DNA from: a virus
Length of the DNA stretch: 29,995 nt
IMG/VR virus record: IMGVR_UViG_3300027810_000042
Location: 1-29,995 of that record
Strand: one strand, 5' to 3'
Made by a program: the position numbers and the translations under genes. Under the pieces are notes generated by a model. The model was not told the DNA's origin. It saw only the letters and a program-made list of their open reading frames with translations, and ran no database searches. Below, piece after piece: positions 1 through 6,923 of this stretch; the first letter of the stretch is position 1; every line of letters starts with the position of its first letter.

Positions 1-88
1 GTGGAGTAACCTCCATTAGTATACTACTAATATACCACAAATAATTGACATAAAAAAACTTTTGTGTGTTTATTTTCAATTAAAGCCC

Positions 89-117
89 AAAAAAAGCCTC
101 ATCTTTCGATGAAGCTT
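89..117 (-). terminator. Rho-independent terminator after tRNA-Ser
   Basis: Read on the minus strand, AAGCTTCATC, a GAAA loop and GATGAGGCTT form a 10-bp stem with one U-G pair, followed directly by a run of T (seven A on the plus strand at 89-95). It lies just past the 3' end of the tRNA gene and should end the leftward transcript of this module. Confidence 0.85.
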
Positions 118-120
118 CAG

Positions 121-205
121 TGGCGGAGGACACAGGATTCGAACCTGCAAAGCTTTAACACCCGACGCTTTTCAAGAGCGCTTGACAACCACTGTCCAAT
201 CCTCC
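121..205 (-). tRNA. tRNA-Ser (anticodon UGA), CCA encoded
   Basis: The minus strand folds as a class II tRNA. The acceptor stem GGAGGAT pairs with GTCCTCC, with G as discriminator and an encoded CCA at 121-123. The T arm carries TTCGAAT inside GCAGG/CCTGT. The anticodon loop is CTTGAAA, so the anticodon is TGA (bases 172-174), reading the serine codon UCA. A long variable region fits serine, although its internal stem is weak. It sits 25 bases after the 125-aa gene and before a terminator. UCA is a likely common codon in this AT-rich genome, so the tRNA may supplement the host supply during late protein synthesis (inference). Confidence 0.93.
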
Positions 206-230
206 TAAGTTATTATTTATCCTTTATTAT

Positions 231-608
231 TTATCCTTTTTTCTTTTTATATAATGTTTCACATTTGGATTTTAAACCGTCAATAAGTTTATCCAAGTGA
301 TTGCTAGTACTATCTACATTTTGTTCACATGTATTAAATTCTCTAGTAGCCCATTTTTCTAACTCGTCATACATGCGGTCTACTCTATCAATTTCACCAT
401 CAATTCTTACATCTAATGCTTCTGTTAATCTTTGTGTCTCCTCTTCTATATCGTCTACCCAATCATGTATGTTTTCTAAATCATCTTCTAATGATTCTAC
501 TTTGTCTTCTAGATGACGAAGACGATTACCTGATAATATAAGTTTAACTATACCAAATATCATTAGTGTTCCTATTACTCCTGTAAAAAATGCTAATGCT
601 TGTTCCAT
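231..608 (-). CDS. Small membrane-anchored coiled-coil protein, function unknown
   Basis: This 125-aa protein was not recognised as a named family. Residues about 5-26 (ALAFFTGVIGTLMIFGIVKL) form one hydrophobic segment that looks like an N-terminal membrane anchor or signal-anchor. Residues about 30-115 are highly charged with heptad-like spacing of Leu, Ile and Val, typical of a long coiled coil. The tail is basic (YKKKKG). It is the last protein gene of the leftward tail block, before the tRNA. A spanin- or holin-like membrane role is possible, but there is no lipobox and no neighbouring endolysin to support it. The ATG at 608 follows an A/T-rich leader without a Shine-Dalgarno sequence. 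Confidence 0.6.
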   Translation of the reverse strand: MEQALAFFTGVIGTLMIFGIVKLILSGNRLRHLEDKVESLEDDLENIHDWVDDIEEETQRLTEALDVRIDGEIDRVDRMYDELEKWATREFNTCEQNVDSTSNHLDKLIDGLKSKCETLYKKKKG

Positions 609-629
609 ATATGTGTTTATTTATTTGTT

Positions 630-914
630 TTAATTTCCTAGTTGATAATCTGCAGGTGGTAGTTCGTCTAACAAACTTCCTATTCCTTCTGCTTTTGCTT
701 CTACTTTCTCAAACTCATACTTGTTTTTAATATAAGTGTTAAGTGCAATACCTTGTGATTTTGCTGTGTTAAATAAATTCCAATCTAGTTCTGCGACATC
801 TTTATATAGATATGTTGCAAAATTGAAATTAACTAAAAGAACTTTAGTTTCAAAATTATAAGATGCTGATTTTAATGTAGAACTATTGTACTGAGACGAT
901 GTTGTAGTTATCAT
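630..914 (-). CDS. KTSC-domain protein
   Basis: This 94-aa protein matches the pattern of the KTSC domain, a roughly 60-residue unit named after the C-terminus of some lysyl-tRNA synthetases and also found alone in small bacterial and phage proteins. Residues about 10-72 show the expected order: SSTLKSASYNFETKVLLVNF, then an aromatic pair (ATYLYKDV), then a helix ending in NTYIKNKYEFEKV. The biochemical role of stand-alone KTSC proteins is not established as far as I know. The gene follows the tape-measure candidate by about 50 bases and is probably cotranscribed with it. Family confidence is moderate; function is unknown. Confidence 0.6.
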   Translation of the reverse strand: MITTTSSQYNSSTLKSASYNFETKVLLVNFNFATYLYKDVAELDWNLFNTAKSQGIALNTYIKNKYEFEKVEAKAEGIGSLLDELPPADYQLGN

Positions 915-964
915 ATTATTTGTATTTAAATGTTATACAAACATAACACAATAAGTTTCAATAA

Positions 965-3900
965 TTATCTACCGCCGCCGAAACCACCTTTTTTAAGTTG
1001 TGATATAGATGCTGCATCTAATGTAACTGTCATTTTAGAAGGCGTTGATCGTGGACTAGGACTGCTTGAGTTACTAGAACCACCGATACCAGTGACTTTA
1101 GAAATAGTATCTCCAATTTTGGAAATTATTCCACCTTGTTCTTCGTTACCTGCTTGTACAGTATCTTTAAATTCATTTAGCATAGATGCTAGATTATTTA
1201 AGGCATCTTCTAATGATTCTCCCATTTGAGCTAATACATCACCAGGTGAACCACCATGTGAAAGTACTCCTAATGCTTCAAACATCTTTCTAGATTCAAC
1301 AAGTTTGGTTAAATCAATTGCATTTATTGCGTTTGCTACTTTAGGCATACTATTACCTGACATACTAACGCTTGAACCTATTTGTTCCCAAAGTTCTGTT
1401 TGAGCTTCGTATCCTGCAATTGGCCTTAACATACTAACTCTACCAACAAATAGATTACTAAATTCCTCTGCTTTGTCTATGTCTAAAGAATTAATTGCAT
1501 TTGTTAATTTTGGAGCTGTATTTCCAATTCTTTCATATGATTTACCTACTTCAGTAAATAATGTTGTTTTTGAACTAAGATCTCCTGATTCCATTGAACC
1601 ACCATATATTACAGTAAATGCATCTAATTGAGCTGCGTCTACTGTTCCTACTGATCCTACGATTAGTGGAATGGCAATTGCCATTTGTAAATATGCATGT
1701 TTTAAAGTATTCAAAAACTTACTTTTAGCACCGAATGATTCAGGATCAGATTCTCCTCCAAATATACTTGCAAATGCTTTAGCCTTGTCTACTGTAAATT
1801 GAGCAATAGAATCTATTATTAATGGAATTGCTACACCTAATTTCTTATATGTGCCTCCTATAGTAGCTACTAATGTAGCTTTAGCTTTTATAACTGAAGC
1901 ATCTTCACCTGTACCTGTGATAGCATCTATTATTGCTGTAACTTTTTCTCTAACATCTACAGCGTCTGTTATTTTAGATGTAATTTTTACTACATTATCA
2001 ACAGTTCCTGCTAAACTTGTATATGGTGCAGCTAAATCTAAAACGATCTGTGCTCCTTTTTCAAAATTAGATGAAGAGAACCATCCACCACCATCACCAG
2101 CACCAGAAGCACCAACTTCTTCAAAGACTCCAGAAAGGCCGAGGATCAATGCTTTTGTATTTTTAGATAATTCGTCAACTATTTTGTCAACACTAGATAT
2201 AGACTCATATCCTGTTGCTTTACCATCTTTATCAAATCCTGTAGGAAATTTAAGATTGGCCATGTTCTGTACTCCATTTGCTAAATTATAAAGAGGCTCA
2301 CCCATCTTTTTAACAACGTTAATACCCTTTTCATATGTACTACTAGTAAACCAAGTACTACCTTGAGCTGCTTTGCCTCCACCAACTTCTGCAAATACAG
2401 CGGTTAAACCATTTACTATTAATCTAGTATTGGCTATTAATGCTGGAACCGCTGTTGATAAATCTATTGTTTGATATCCTGTTGGTTTACCATCTTTATC
2501 AAATCCTGTAGGGAATTTAAGCATTGCCATAGCTTGTACGCCCATTGCAATACCTGTAAGTGCACTACCCATTCCACCTACGGCAGAAATACCCATTGCA
2601 ACTACTGATTGACCAGAAGTATCTCCTGTTAATGCGGATAACAAAGATTTACCTCCACCTGGATATTTATTACCTACCTCTGCAAATGTGTCCGCTAGAC
2701 CACTCACAATAAGTTGCATATTTGTTTTCAATGATGAAAGATCTGCAGTTTTGGCTATTTCTGCAAATTTTTGAAGCCCGAGGGAAATTGCTATCAAAGC
2801 AGTACCCGCTAATAATATCATCGGTGCGCCTGTTGCAATACCTATAATTGAAAGTGGATTTAGTGACATACCATCTGCGATGGCATCCATTGCAGTTTCA
2901 AAGTTTGTCTTTTTACCTCCAAAGAATCCTCTTTCTCCTGACCAATCAAATGCTTTAGTACCCTTTTGCGAAAGTGTTCCTAATTTACTAAAGTTTATTG
3001 TACTAAGTATAGCTAATGCACCTCCTAATAAAACAGTAGCTGCACCTGCAATTATCATTGCGGCAGAACCTAGTATAATAAGTGGAGATGCTAAACCTGC
3101 TGCAGCCATTGCAACTGCAATACCTGCAATAATTGCACCCATTGTGAGAACTTCTTCCGATGTAATACCTTTAACCGCAGCTGCCATTGAAGCTGTACCT
3201 ATTGCTATTACTATTAAAGCTGCGCCTGCAAGTATCATCGCGGCAGAACCTAATGCTATTGCTAACGGTATTGGACCTGCTCCCGCTATTCCAAATGCTA
3301 ATCCAACCCCAACTATAACTGCGGCTATCATTCCAAGATCTTCCCATTTAACTCCTTCTAATGCCTTGGTCATTGCCCATACACCAATAGCTATTACTAT
3401 CATTGCACCACCCGCAAACATCATTGCGATGGATCCAGATTTAATTTGTTTCTCGGCTAATCCTGCAAGTGCGAAGACAATACCTATACCTCCAATGACT
3501 GCAAGAACTCTAAATGAATTCATTACGTCATCTGTATCAAAATCTCCTAAGATCATGTTCATGAACCAAATTGCGATTGAAACCGCTAATATAGCTCCAG
3601 CAACATATAACATTGCTTTTCCACCACCTTCTATTTTATCACTAAATGTTCCTATTAAAGCAAATGCTGCCGCAACACCTGCAACTACTAAAAGAACTTT
3701 AGCAACCTCGGTGAATCCAATTGCACCTAATATCATATGTGATAATACTATTGCTATTGATGTTGATAAAATTGCTCCGGCTGCATATATAAGTGCTTTA
3801 CCAGTTTCTTCTATAGCCCCAGTAACACCTATTTCATTCATCGCCCAAAATATTCCGGCAATAGAAGCAATAACTAAAATTGCAGTACCTAAACCTGCTA

Positions 3901-4690
3901 AAATATATTCACTTAAGAATCCTATTATTACCAAAGATACAGTCAGTCCTAAAAGTCCTAGCGATAAATCCTTTAATCCTTTAGCAAATTCTTTCATGCC
4001 TTTCGGATCAAATCCCATTATATCTAGAACCATCATAATACCTGCGAGACCTAACATGATACCAGCAGCTACTAACACACCTTTGAGTGCATATGTTGCT
4101 AACAATCCAACTAATACTAAACTCACTGCTAGTATTAATATGTTAACTCCAATTTCACCAAGCATGGCTATTTTTTTGAGTTGTTTCTTATCAAGTTTTT
4201 TGGTAGCCCACATCAGTCCATCGACCATTAATTTCAATAGAGGTACTATTACTAACATAGCCACTCCGGCTACTATTAATAAAGGTAACGCTAAAATCAT
4301 CATTGCTGCGAATTTTAATATAGAGTAACCTATATCTCCCAATGCTAAAAGACCACTAGTAAGAGCTTCCATTTTTAATTTAAGTTCTTTACCTTCAGGT
4401 GCTCTTTCTAAAGCATCTATAATTACACCTAAACCAAGTCCTATTGGTTCTAATGCACCTGCAGTAATTCTAAGAACTAATGCTTCTTTAATGGAAACTT
4501 TGCCGCCACCTTTACCAGTGTCGCCTTTAAGTGCCTTAACAAGCTCTTCCATTTTTTCATACAAGTCGCCACCTACCGAAACTGCGGCTGCAGTTTGGCC
4601 TGTGTTTATTGCTACTTGTTCTAGTGATTTGTCACTTTTGCCCATTCTTTCGAATGCGCTGCTTAAAAATTTTGGAATTAATTGAGCCAA
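965..4690 (-). CDS. Tail tape-measure protein candidate (1241 aa)
   Basis: This is the longest gene in the window. Residues about 115-640 are a series of hydrophobic Ala/Ile/Gly/Leu-rich segments separated by short charged turns, as in many phage tape measures. Residues about 630-900 hold three imperfect repeats of roughly 85-90 residues with a core like LIVxGLxxxFxEVG; the first two end with a nearly identical LKFPTGFDKDGK block. The C-terminus is a Ser/Pro-rich then Gly-rich tail. It lies directly after the gp26/gp51 pair, the place where contractile- and long-tailed phages put the tape measure after the tail assembly chaperones. T4 itself uses gp29 (about 590 aa) encoded elsewhere, so the assignment rests on context and composition. 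The start is TTG at 4690 (MAQLIPKF); no ATG lies in frame upstream, and the first in-frame ATG is codon 16. A hairpin and a late-promoter-like box precede it. Confidence 0.6.
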   Translation of the reverse strand: MAQLIPKFLSSAFERMGKSDKSLEQVAINTGQTAAAVSVGGDLYEKMEELVKALKGDTGKGGGKVSIKEALVLRITAGALEPIGLGLGVIIDALERAPEGKELKLKMEALTSGLLALGDIGYSILKFAAMMILALPLLIVAGVAMLVIVPLLKLMVDGLMWATKKLDKKQLKKIAMLGEIGVNILILAVSLVLVGLLATYALKGVLVAAGIMLGLAGIMMVLDIMGFDPKGMKEFAKGLKDLSLGLLGLTVSLVIIGFLSEYILAGLGTAILVIASIAGIFWAMNEIGVTGAIEETGKALIYAAGAILSTSIAIVLSHMILGAIGFTEVAKVLLVVAGVAAAFALIGTFSDKIEGGGKAMLYVAGAILAVSIAIWFMNMILGDFDTDDVMNSFRVLAVIGGIGIVFALAGLAEKQIKSGSIAMMFAGGAMIVIAIGVWAMTKALEGVKWEDLGMIAAVIVGVGLAFGIAGAGPIPLAIALGSAAMILAGAALIVIAIGTASMAAAVKGITSEEVLTMGAIIAGIAVAMAAAGLASPLIILGSAAMIIAGAATVLLGGALAILSTINFSKLGTLSQKGTKAFDWSGERGFFGGKKTNFETAMDAIADGMSLNPLSIIGIATGAPMILLAGTALIAISLGLQKFAEIAKTADLSSLKTNMQLIVSGLADTFAEVGNKYPGGGKSLLSALTGDTSGQSVVAMGISAVGGMGSALTGIAMGVQAMAMLKFPTGFDKDGKPTGYQTIDLSTAVPALIANTRLIVNGLTAVFAEVGGGKAAQGSTWFTSSTYEKGINVVKKMGEPLYNLANGVQNMANLKFPTGFDKDGKATGYESISSVDKIVDELSKNTKALILGLSGVFEEVGASGAGDGGGWFSSSNFEKGAQIVLDLAAPYTSLAGTVDNVVKITSKITDAVDVREKVTAIIDAITGTGEDASVIKAKATLVATIGGTYKKLGVAIPLIIDSIAQFTVDKAKAFASIFGGESDPESFGAKSKFLNTLKHAYLQMAIAIPLIVGSVGTVDAAQLDAFTVIYGGSMESGDLSSKTTLFTEVGKSYERIGNTAPKLTNAINSLDIDKAEEFSNLFVGRVSMLRPIAGYEAQTELWEQIGSSVSMSGNSMPKVANAINAIDLTKLVESRKMFEALGVLSHGGSPGDVLAQMGESLEDALNNLASMLNEFKDTVQAGNEEQGGIISKIGDTISKVTGIGGSSNSSSPSPRSTPSKMTVTLDAASISQLKKGGFGGGR

Positions 4691-4719
4691 GTTATATGAA
4701 TCTTTTTTTAGTATAAGAC

Positions 4720-4743
4720 AAACGCTACTTTTGTGTAGCGTTT
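4720..4743 (-). terminator. Hairpin between the gp51-like gene and the tape-measure candidate
   Basis: On the minus strand AAACGCTAC, six bases and GTAGCGTTT form a perfect 9-bp stem. Only TTT, then G, then TCTTA follow, so as a terminator it is weak. It lies just after a GATATATAAA box (4763-4754), so it could instead be a 5'-terminal stabilising hairpin of the tape-measure transcript. I cannot tell these apart from sequence. Confidence 0.5.
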
Positions 4744-4753
4744 ATCTATACTC

Positions 4754-4763
4754 TTTATATATC
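4754..4763 (-). promoter_or_regulatory. Late-promoter-like box GATATATAAA before the tape-measure gene
   Basis: The motif sits immediately after the stop codon of the gp51-like frame and 63 bases before the TTG start at 4690. It matches the boxes found before the other virion genes in this window. Confidence 0.55.
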
Positions 4764-4764
4764 T

Positions 4765-5013
4765 TTAGAATTTAGGCATCTTCATTGAAGGTGCTTTCAT
4801 ATTCTGGATCTTAGGCATCGCAGGCGTTTTATATTTAGAACTCATATTGTTCTGTTGTTGCGCCTGTTGTTCTTCTTGATCCTTATTCTGATTATTCTTC
4901 TCTTTAATGTATTCCGTCAGATTTTTTAAATAATAGTGAAATTCATAATAATATAAATTTTCTATTTCTGAAGGTTGCATTCTGAGATGTATGCCCAGAT
5001 AGAACTTAGTCTT
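4765..5013 (-). CDS. gp51-like downstream part of the tail assembly chaperone pair (probable +1 frameshift product)
   Basis: This frame is open from 5136 to its stop at 4765 and overlaps the 3' end of the gp26-like gene in the +1 frame. The plausible protein starts near KTKFYLGIHLRMQPSEIENL, followed by YYYEFHYYLKNL. A helix with a PSEIE.., Y/F-rich motif is typical of gp51/gpT-type partners of tail assembly chaperones. The C-terminus is Gln-rich, then a Met/Pro/Lys tail (AMPKIQNMKAPSMKMPKF). Coordinates begin at the first codon after the proposed shift at CTTTAAG (5017-5011), giving a 416-aa gp26-51 fusion with 82 residues from this frame. The alternative is separate initiation at ATG 4980, giving 71 aa. 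The open frame extends upstream to a TTG at 5133, but those residues look like a shadow of the gp26 gene. Confidence 0.6.
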   Translation of the reverse strand, partial: KTKFYLGIHLRMQPSEIENLYYYEFHYYLKNLTEYIKEKNNQNKDQEEQQAQQQNNMSSKYKTPAMPKIQNMKAPSMKMPKF

Positions 5014-5026
5014 AAAGTAATTCTCC
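5011..5026 (-). promoter_or_regulatory. Probable programmed +1 ribosomal frameshift site
   Basis: Minus-strand bases 5026-5011 read GGAGAATTACTTTAAG. CTT is the last sense codon of gp26 and TAA its stop. A tRNA-Leu slipping from CUU to UUU would resume at AAG in the gp51-like frame. This is the arrangement of prfB (CUU UGA C with an internal Shine-Dalgarno-like element upstream). The frames require +1 or -2, not the -1 shift typical of lambda-type chaperones. Confidence 0.55.
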
Positions 5027-6016
5027 AGCGAGATCTGAAATAATGAAAAGACTTTTGATGCCACCTGGGAAGTCAAGAGGGGCTTTTGCGATCTCCCCTT
5101 CGAATTCCATTTCAAGTGTTGTTTCAACTCCAATTTTCATTTTTTCAGCTAGTCTATAGATAACCATAAACTTATTCTGATCCCATGATTTGTAATCAAC
5201 TTCTAAATTAAAGATTTTAGGTAAGTTTAATTGTCTCCAATCTGGCGTGATATAAGGTAATACCTGTATAAATGCTTTATCAAATTCAACTTCTTTTTCC
5301 TGACGATCTTTTAAATATTTAGTAATTTCTTGCATTACACCAATTGATGGTGGACGCATTCTAACTTCACCAGCAGATCTAGTTTTTATAACGTATGTTC
5401 TTTCTTTAGAACTATAATACGCTTCTATTTCAGTCGGGACTTCAGTGGCAACTAAATATCTACTAGCTAATTCAATATCTACTGCTTGTTTAGAGTGTTC
5501 TGTTTTTCCTTTAAGAATTAACTTATTTTCTGGTTCTGGGAAAGTAAGATCTCTGATTGCTAGTAAAAGTACAATTCTGTCTTCTTCTAACACGTCTTTG
5601 TATGACATTCTCTTATCACCGATCATTATTTGTGTACACATTTCTACAATATGGTTTAATTTCTCTTCCATATCAATGTAGTTGTTTTCGTCCATTGTAG
5701 AAAAGTGTCTAATTTCAGCAGCTCTCGCTGATCTGATCTTAATCACACATCCACTTGGATAGAATTTACCCTTTGATGGTAATTCTTCTTGATCAAGAAC
5801 CATCCAACCTAAGAACTGATCCGCAGTTCTTTCTGGCCTTGATTGACCAAAATTGTCCATGCTAACTTTACCCAATCCGGTAGAATCGACGGCGGTTAAC
5901 ATTTCTGCAGATACATCTTCTACTGTATCATCGTTTGTTTTAGTACTGTTGATATTATCTCTAGCCTCTAACATTGCTTTTGCAGCTTCTTCTTTTTTGT
6001 TTAAATCTTCGCTCAT
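5012..6016 (-). CDS. 26: gp26-like baseplate hub/tail assembly protein
   Basis: This 334-aa protein carries the pattern of the T4 gp26 baseplate family. Near residue 73 it has an ELPSKGKFYPSGCVIKIRSARAAEIRHFS block, then an acidic stretch with EEDRIVLLLAIRDLTF. The C-terminal half has the RMRPPSIGVMQEI helix and the ITPDWRQLNLPKIFNLEVDYKSWD region. T4 gp26 (208 aa) is shorter and is needed for baseplate hub assembly with gp51. The gene lies between the tail tube gene and the tape-measure candidate, the place of tail assembly chaperones in other tailed phages. The last codons are CTT TAA followed by G, identical in layout to the bacterial prfB +1 shift site, and a GGAG lies 5 bases upstream of the CTT. 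The start is ATG 6016, one base after the stop of the upstream gene, which indicates translational coupling. Confidence 0.7.
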   Translation of the reverse strand: MSEDLNKKEEAAKAMLEARDNINSTKTNDDTVEDVSAEMLTAVDSTGLGKVSMDNFGQSRPERTADQFLGWMVLDQEELPSKGKFYPSGCVIKIRSARAAEIRHFSTMDENNYIDMEEKLNHIVEMCTQIMIGDKRMSYKDVLEEDRIVLLLAIRDLTFPEPENKLILKGKTEHSKQAVDIELASRYLVATEVPTEIEAYYSSKERTYVIKTRSAGEVRMRPPSIGVMQEITKYLKDRQEKEVEFDKAFIQVLPYITPDWRQLNLPKIFNLEVDYKSWDQNKFMVIYRLAEKMKIGVETTLEMEFEGEIAKAPLDFPGGIKSLFIISDLAGELL

Positions 6017-6017
6017 G

Positions 6018-6239
6018 TTATTTGTTATTAAGGTTTTTTACTTTGTTTTTAATATAAGACTGTTGTTCCTTGAATTTAATACTTAGTTCTTTTTTTATTA
6101 AGTCTCTAATCCATGCACTCACTGAAACTGGTCTAGTCTCAGTATCTACAGCATCATTTAAGATGCAGCGATTAACACCAGCCACTTCGTCCTCAGTAAG
6201 AAGGACTTGAAGTTTTTTTGTTAATTTGTGGTTATTCAT
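6018..6239 (-). CDS. Small ribbon-helix-helix-like protein
   Basis: Starting at the ATG at 6239 gives 73 residues. The core KKLQVLLTEDEVAGVNRCIL resembles a beta strand plus first helix, and RPVSVSAWIRDLIKKELS resembles the second helix of CopG/Arc-type DNA-binding proteins, with the common SxSxWIRdLI pattern. The C-terminus is Lys-rich. A longer version from TTG 6281 (87 aa) is less likely: those codons lie in the terminator of the tail tube gene and the family motif begins later. The gene sits between tail tube and gp26-like genes and its stop is one base from the gp26 start. A DNA-binding regulator of the tail operon is a reasonable guess; the family call is from pattern only. Confidence 0.5.
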   Translation of the reverse strand: MNNHKLTKKLQVLLTEDEVAGVNRCILNDAVDTETRPVSVSAWIRDLIKKELSIKFKEQQSYIKNKVKNLNNK

Positions 6240-6265
6240 AATATTTTGGTATGTTAATAATATAT

Positions 6266-6275
6266 TATATTTATC
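6266..6275 (-). promoter_or_regulatory. Variant late-promoter-like box GATAAATATA
   Basis: The motif lies 26 bases before the ATG at 6239. The same ten bases occur on the plus strand at 17945-17954, just before the only plus-strand gene. It differs from the common GATATATAA form but is closer to the T4 late box TATAAATA. Confidence 0.35.
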
Positions 6276-6279
6276 TTGC

Positions 6280-6315
6280 AAAAAATAAGAAGATATCGTT
6301 TGATACCTTCTTATT
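6280..6315 (-). terminator. Rho-independent terminator after tail tube gene
   Basis: On the minus strand AATAAGAAGGTATC, a four-base loop and GATATCTTCTTATT form a 14-bp stem with one G-U pair, followed by TTTTT. It begins 16 bases after the gp19 stop and should end the late tube transcript. Confidence 0.85.
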
Positions 6316-6330
6316 AGTAGTTAATTTAGT

Positions 6331-6888
6331 TTAGTTTACTTCTTCAGCGTACACATCAGATTTCCAAGTGATCTCTAATGTTTGTACATCTCCTGATGAA
6401 TAATCTAATGCATCTGTAAATCCAAGTCCTGAAATGATAAAGCAATCATCTAATGTGATTTTTCTCCAAATGTCACCTTCTCTGTTGAATTGTACAATTA
6501 CAATAGTTCCTACGTAATTCTTTTTCAAGCCCATTTCACCAGTTTCTGGATTATATTGTGCTCTGTACCATTGACGTAATGTTTTGTATAAATACGCTTG
6601 GTTAGAATCATTTAAGTTCAATGAAAAGTTAACAACTATTTCTAGTGAAGTATCATCTACCATACCAGCGTATGATCTAGTAGCGAATTTATACTTCTGT
6701 GAGATAGCAGCAACATCTTTATGTAAACCTGCAAGACCTCCAATAGTATTTACATGTTGTAATAATAACTCTTGTCCAGCAACTCCGTCTGGAGGTAAAA
6801 TTGTTACCTCAAAAAGGTTAGCCTGTACTGGTTCGAAGTTCTTACCTTTCTTGCTTGTTTGATCTTCTGAATAATGTGGTAATGCCAT
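6331..6888 (-). CDS. 19: Tail tube protein
   Basis: This 185-aa protein fits the T4 gp19 tail tube family (T4: 163 aa). It forms the stacked hexameric rings inside the sheath through which DNA passes. Visible signs are an N-terminal NLFEVTILPP strand, a central QKYKFATRSYAGMVDDTSLEI region, YKTLRQWYRAQYNPETGEMG, and a C-terminal ISGLGFTDALDYSSGDVQTLEITWKSD block, all in the family's order. It lies 36 bases downstream of the sheath gene with its own GATATATAAA box 17 bases before the ATG, and is followed by a strong terminator. An independent transcript fits the high copy number of the tube. Confidence 0.9.
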   Translation of the reverse strand: MALPHYSEDQTSKKGKNFEPVQANLFEVTILPPDGVAGQELLLQHVNTIGGLAGLHKDVAAISQKYKFATRSYAGMVDDTSLEIVVNFSLNLNDSNQAYLYKTLRQWYRAQYNPETGEMGLKKNYVGTIVIVQFNREGDIWRKITLDDCFIISGLGFTDALDYSSGDVQTLEITWKSDVYAEEVN

Positions 6889-6905
6889 AATTTGTATGTG
6901 TTTAT

Positions 6906-6915
6906 TTTATATATC
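6906..6915 (-). promoter_or_regulatory. Late-promoter-like box before tail tube gene
   Basis: GATATATAAA lies in the short gap between gp18 and gp19, 17 bases before the gp19 ATG; the leader after it is A-rich and has no Shine-Dalgarno sequence. Confidence 0.6.
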
Positions 6916-6923
6916 TTATTTTG

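Noticed and set aside
2880-4328. Long plus-strand open frame (482 codons) opposite the tape-measure candidate
   Set aside because: It is a shadow of the Ala/Ile/Gly-rich minus-strand gene: composition mirrors antisense codons (Ala, Pro, Ile, Thr) and no leader or coherent domain is present.
5014-5133. Independent TTG start of the gp51-like frame at 5133
   Set aside because: The first ~40 codons look like out-of-frame reading of gp26 and lack any leader; a shift at CTTTAAG or start at ATG 4980 fits the protein better.
6240-6281. Upstream TTG start for the ribbon-helix-helix-like gene
   Set aside because: The added residues overlap the tail tube terminator and promoter-like box; the ATG at 6239 gives a normal small-domain protein.
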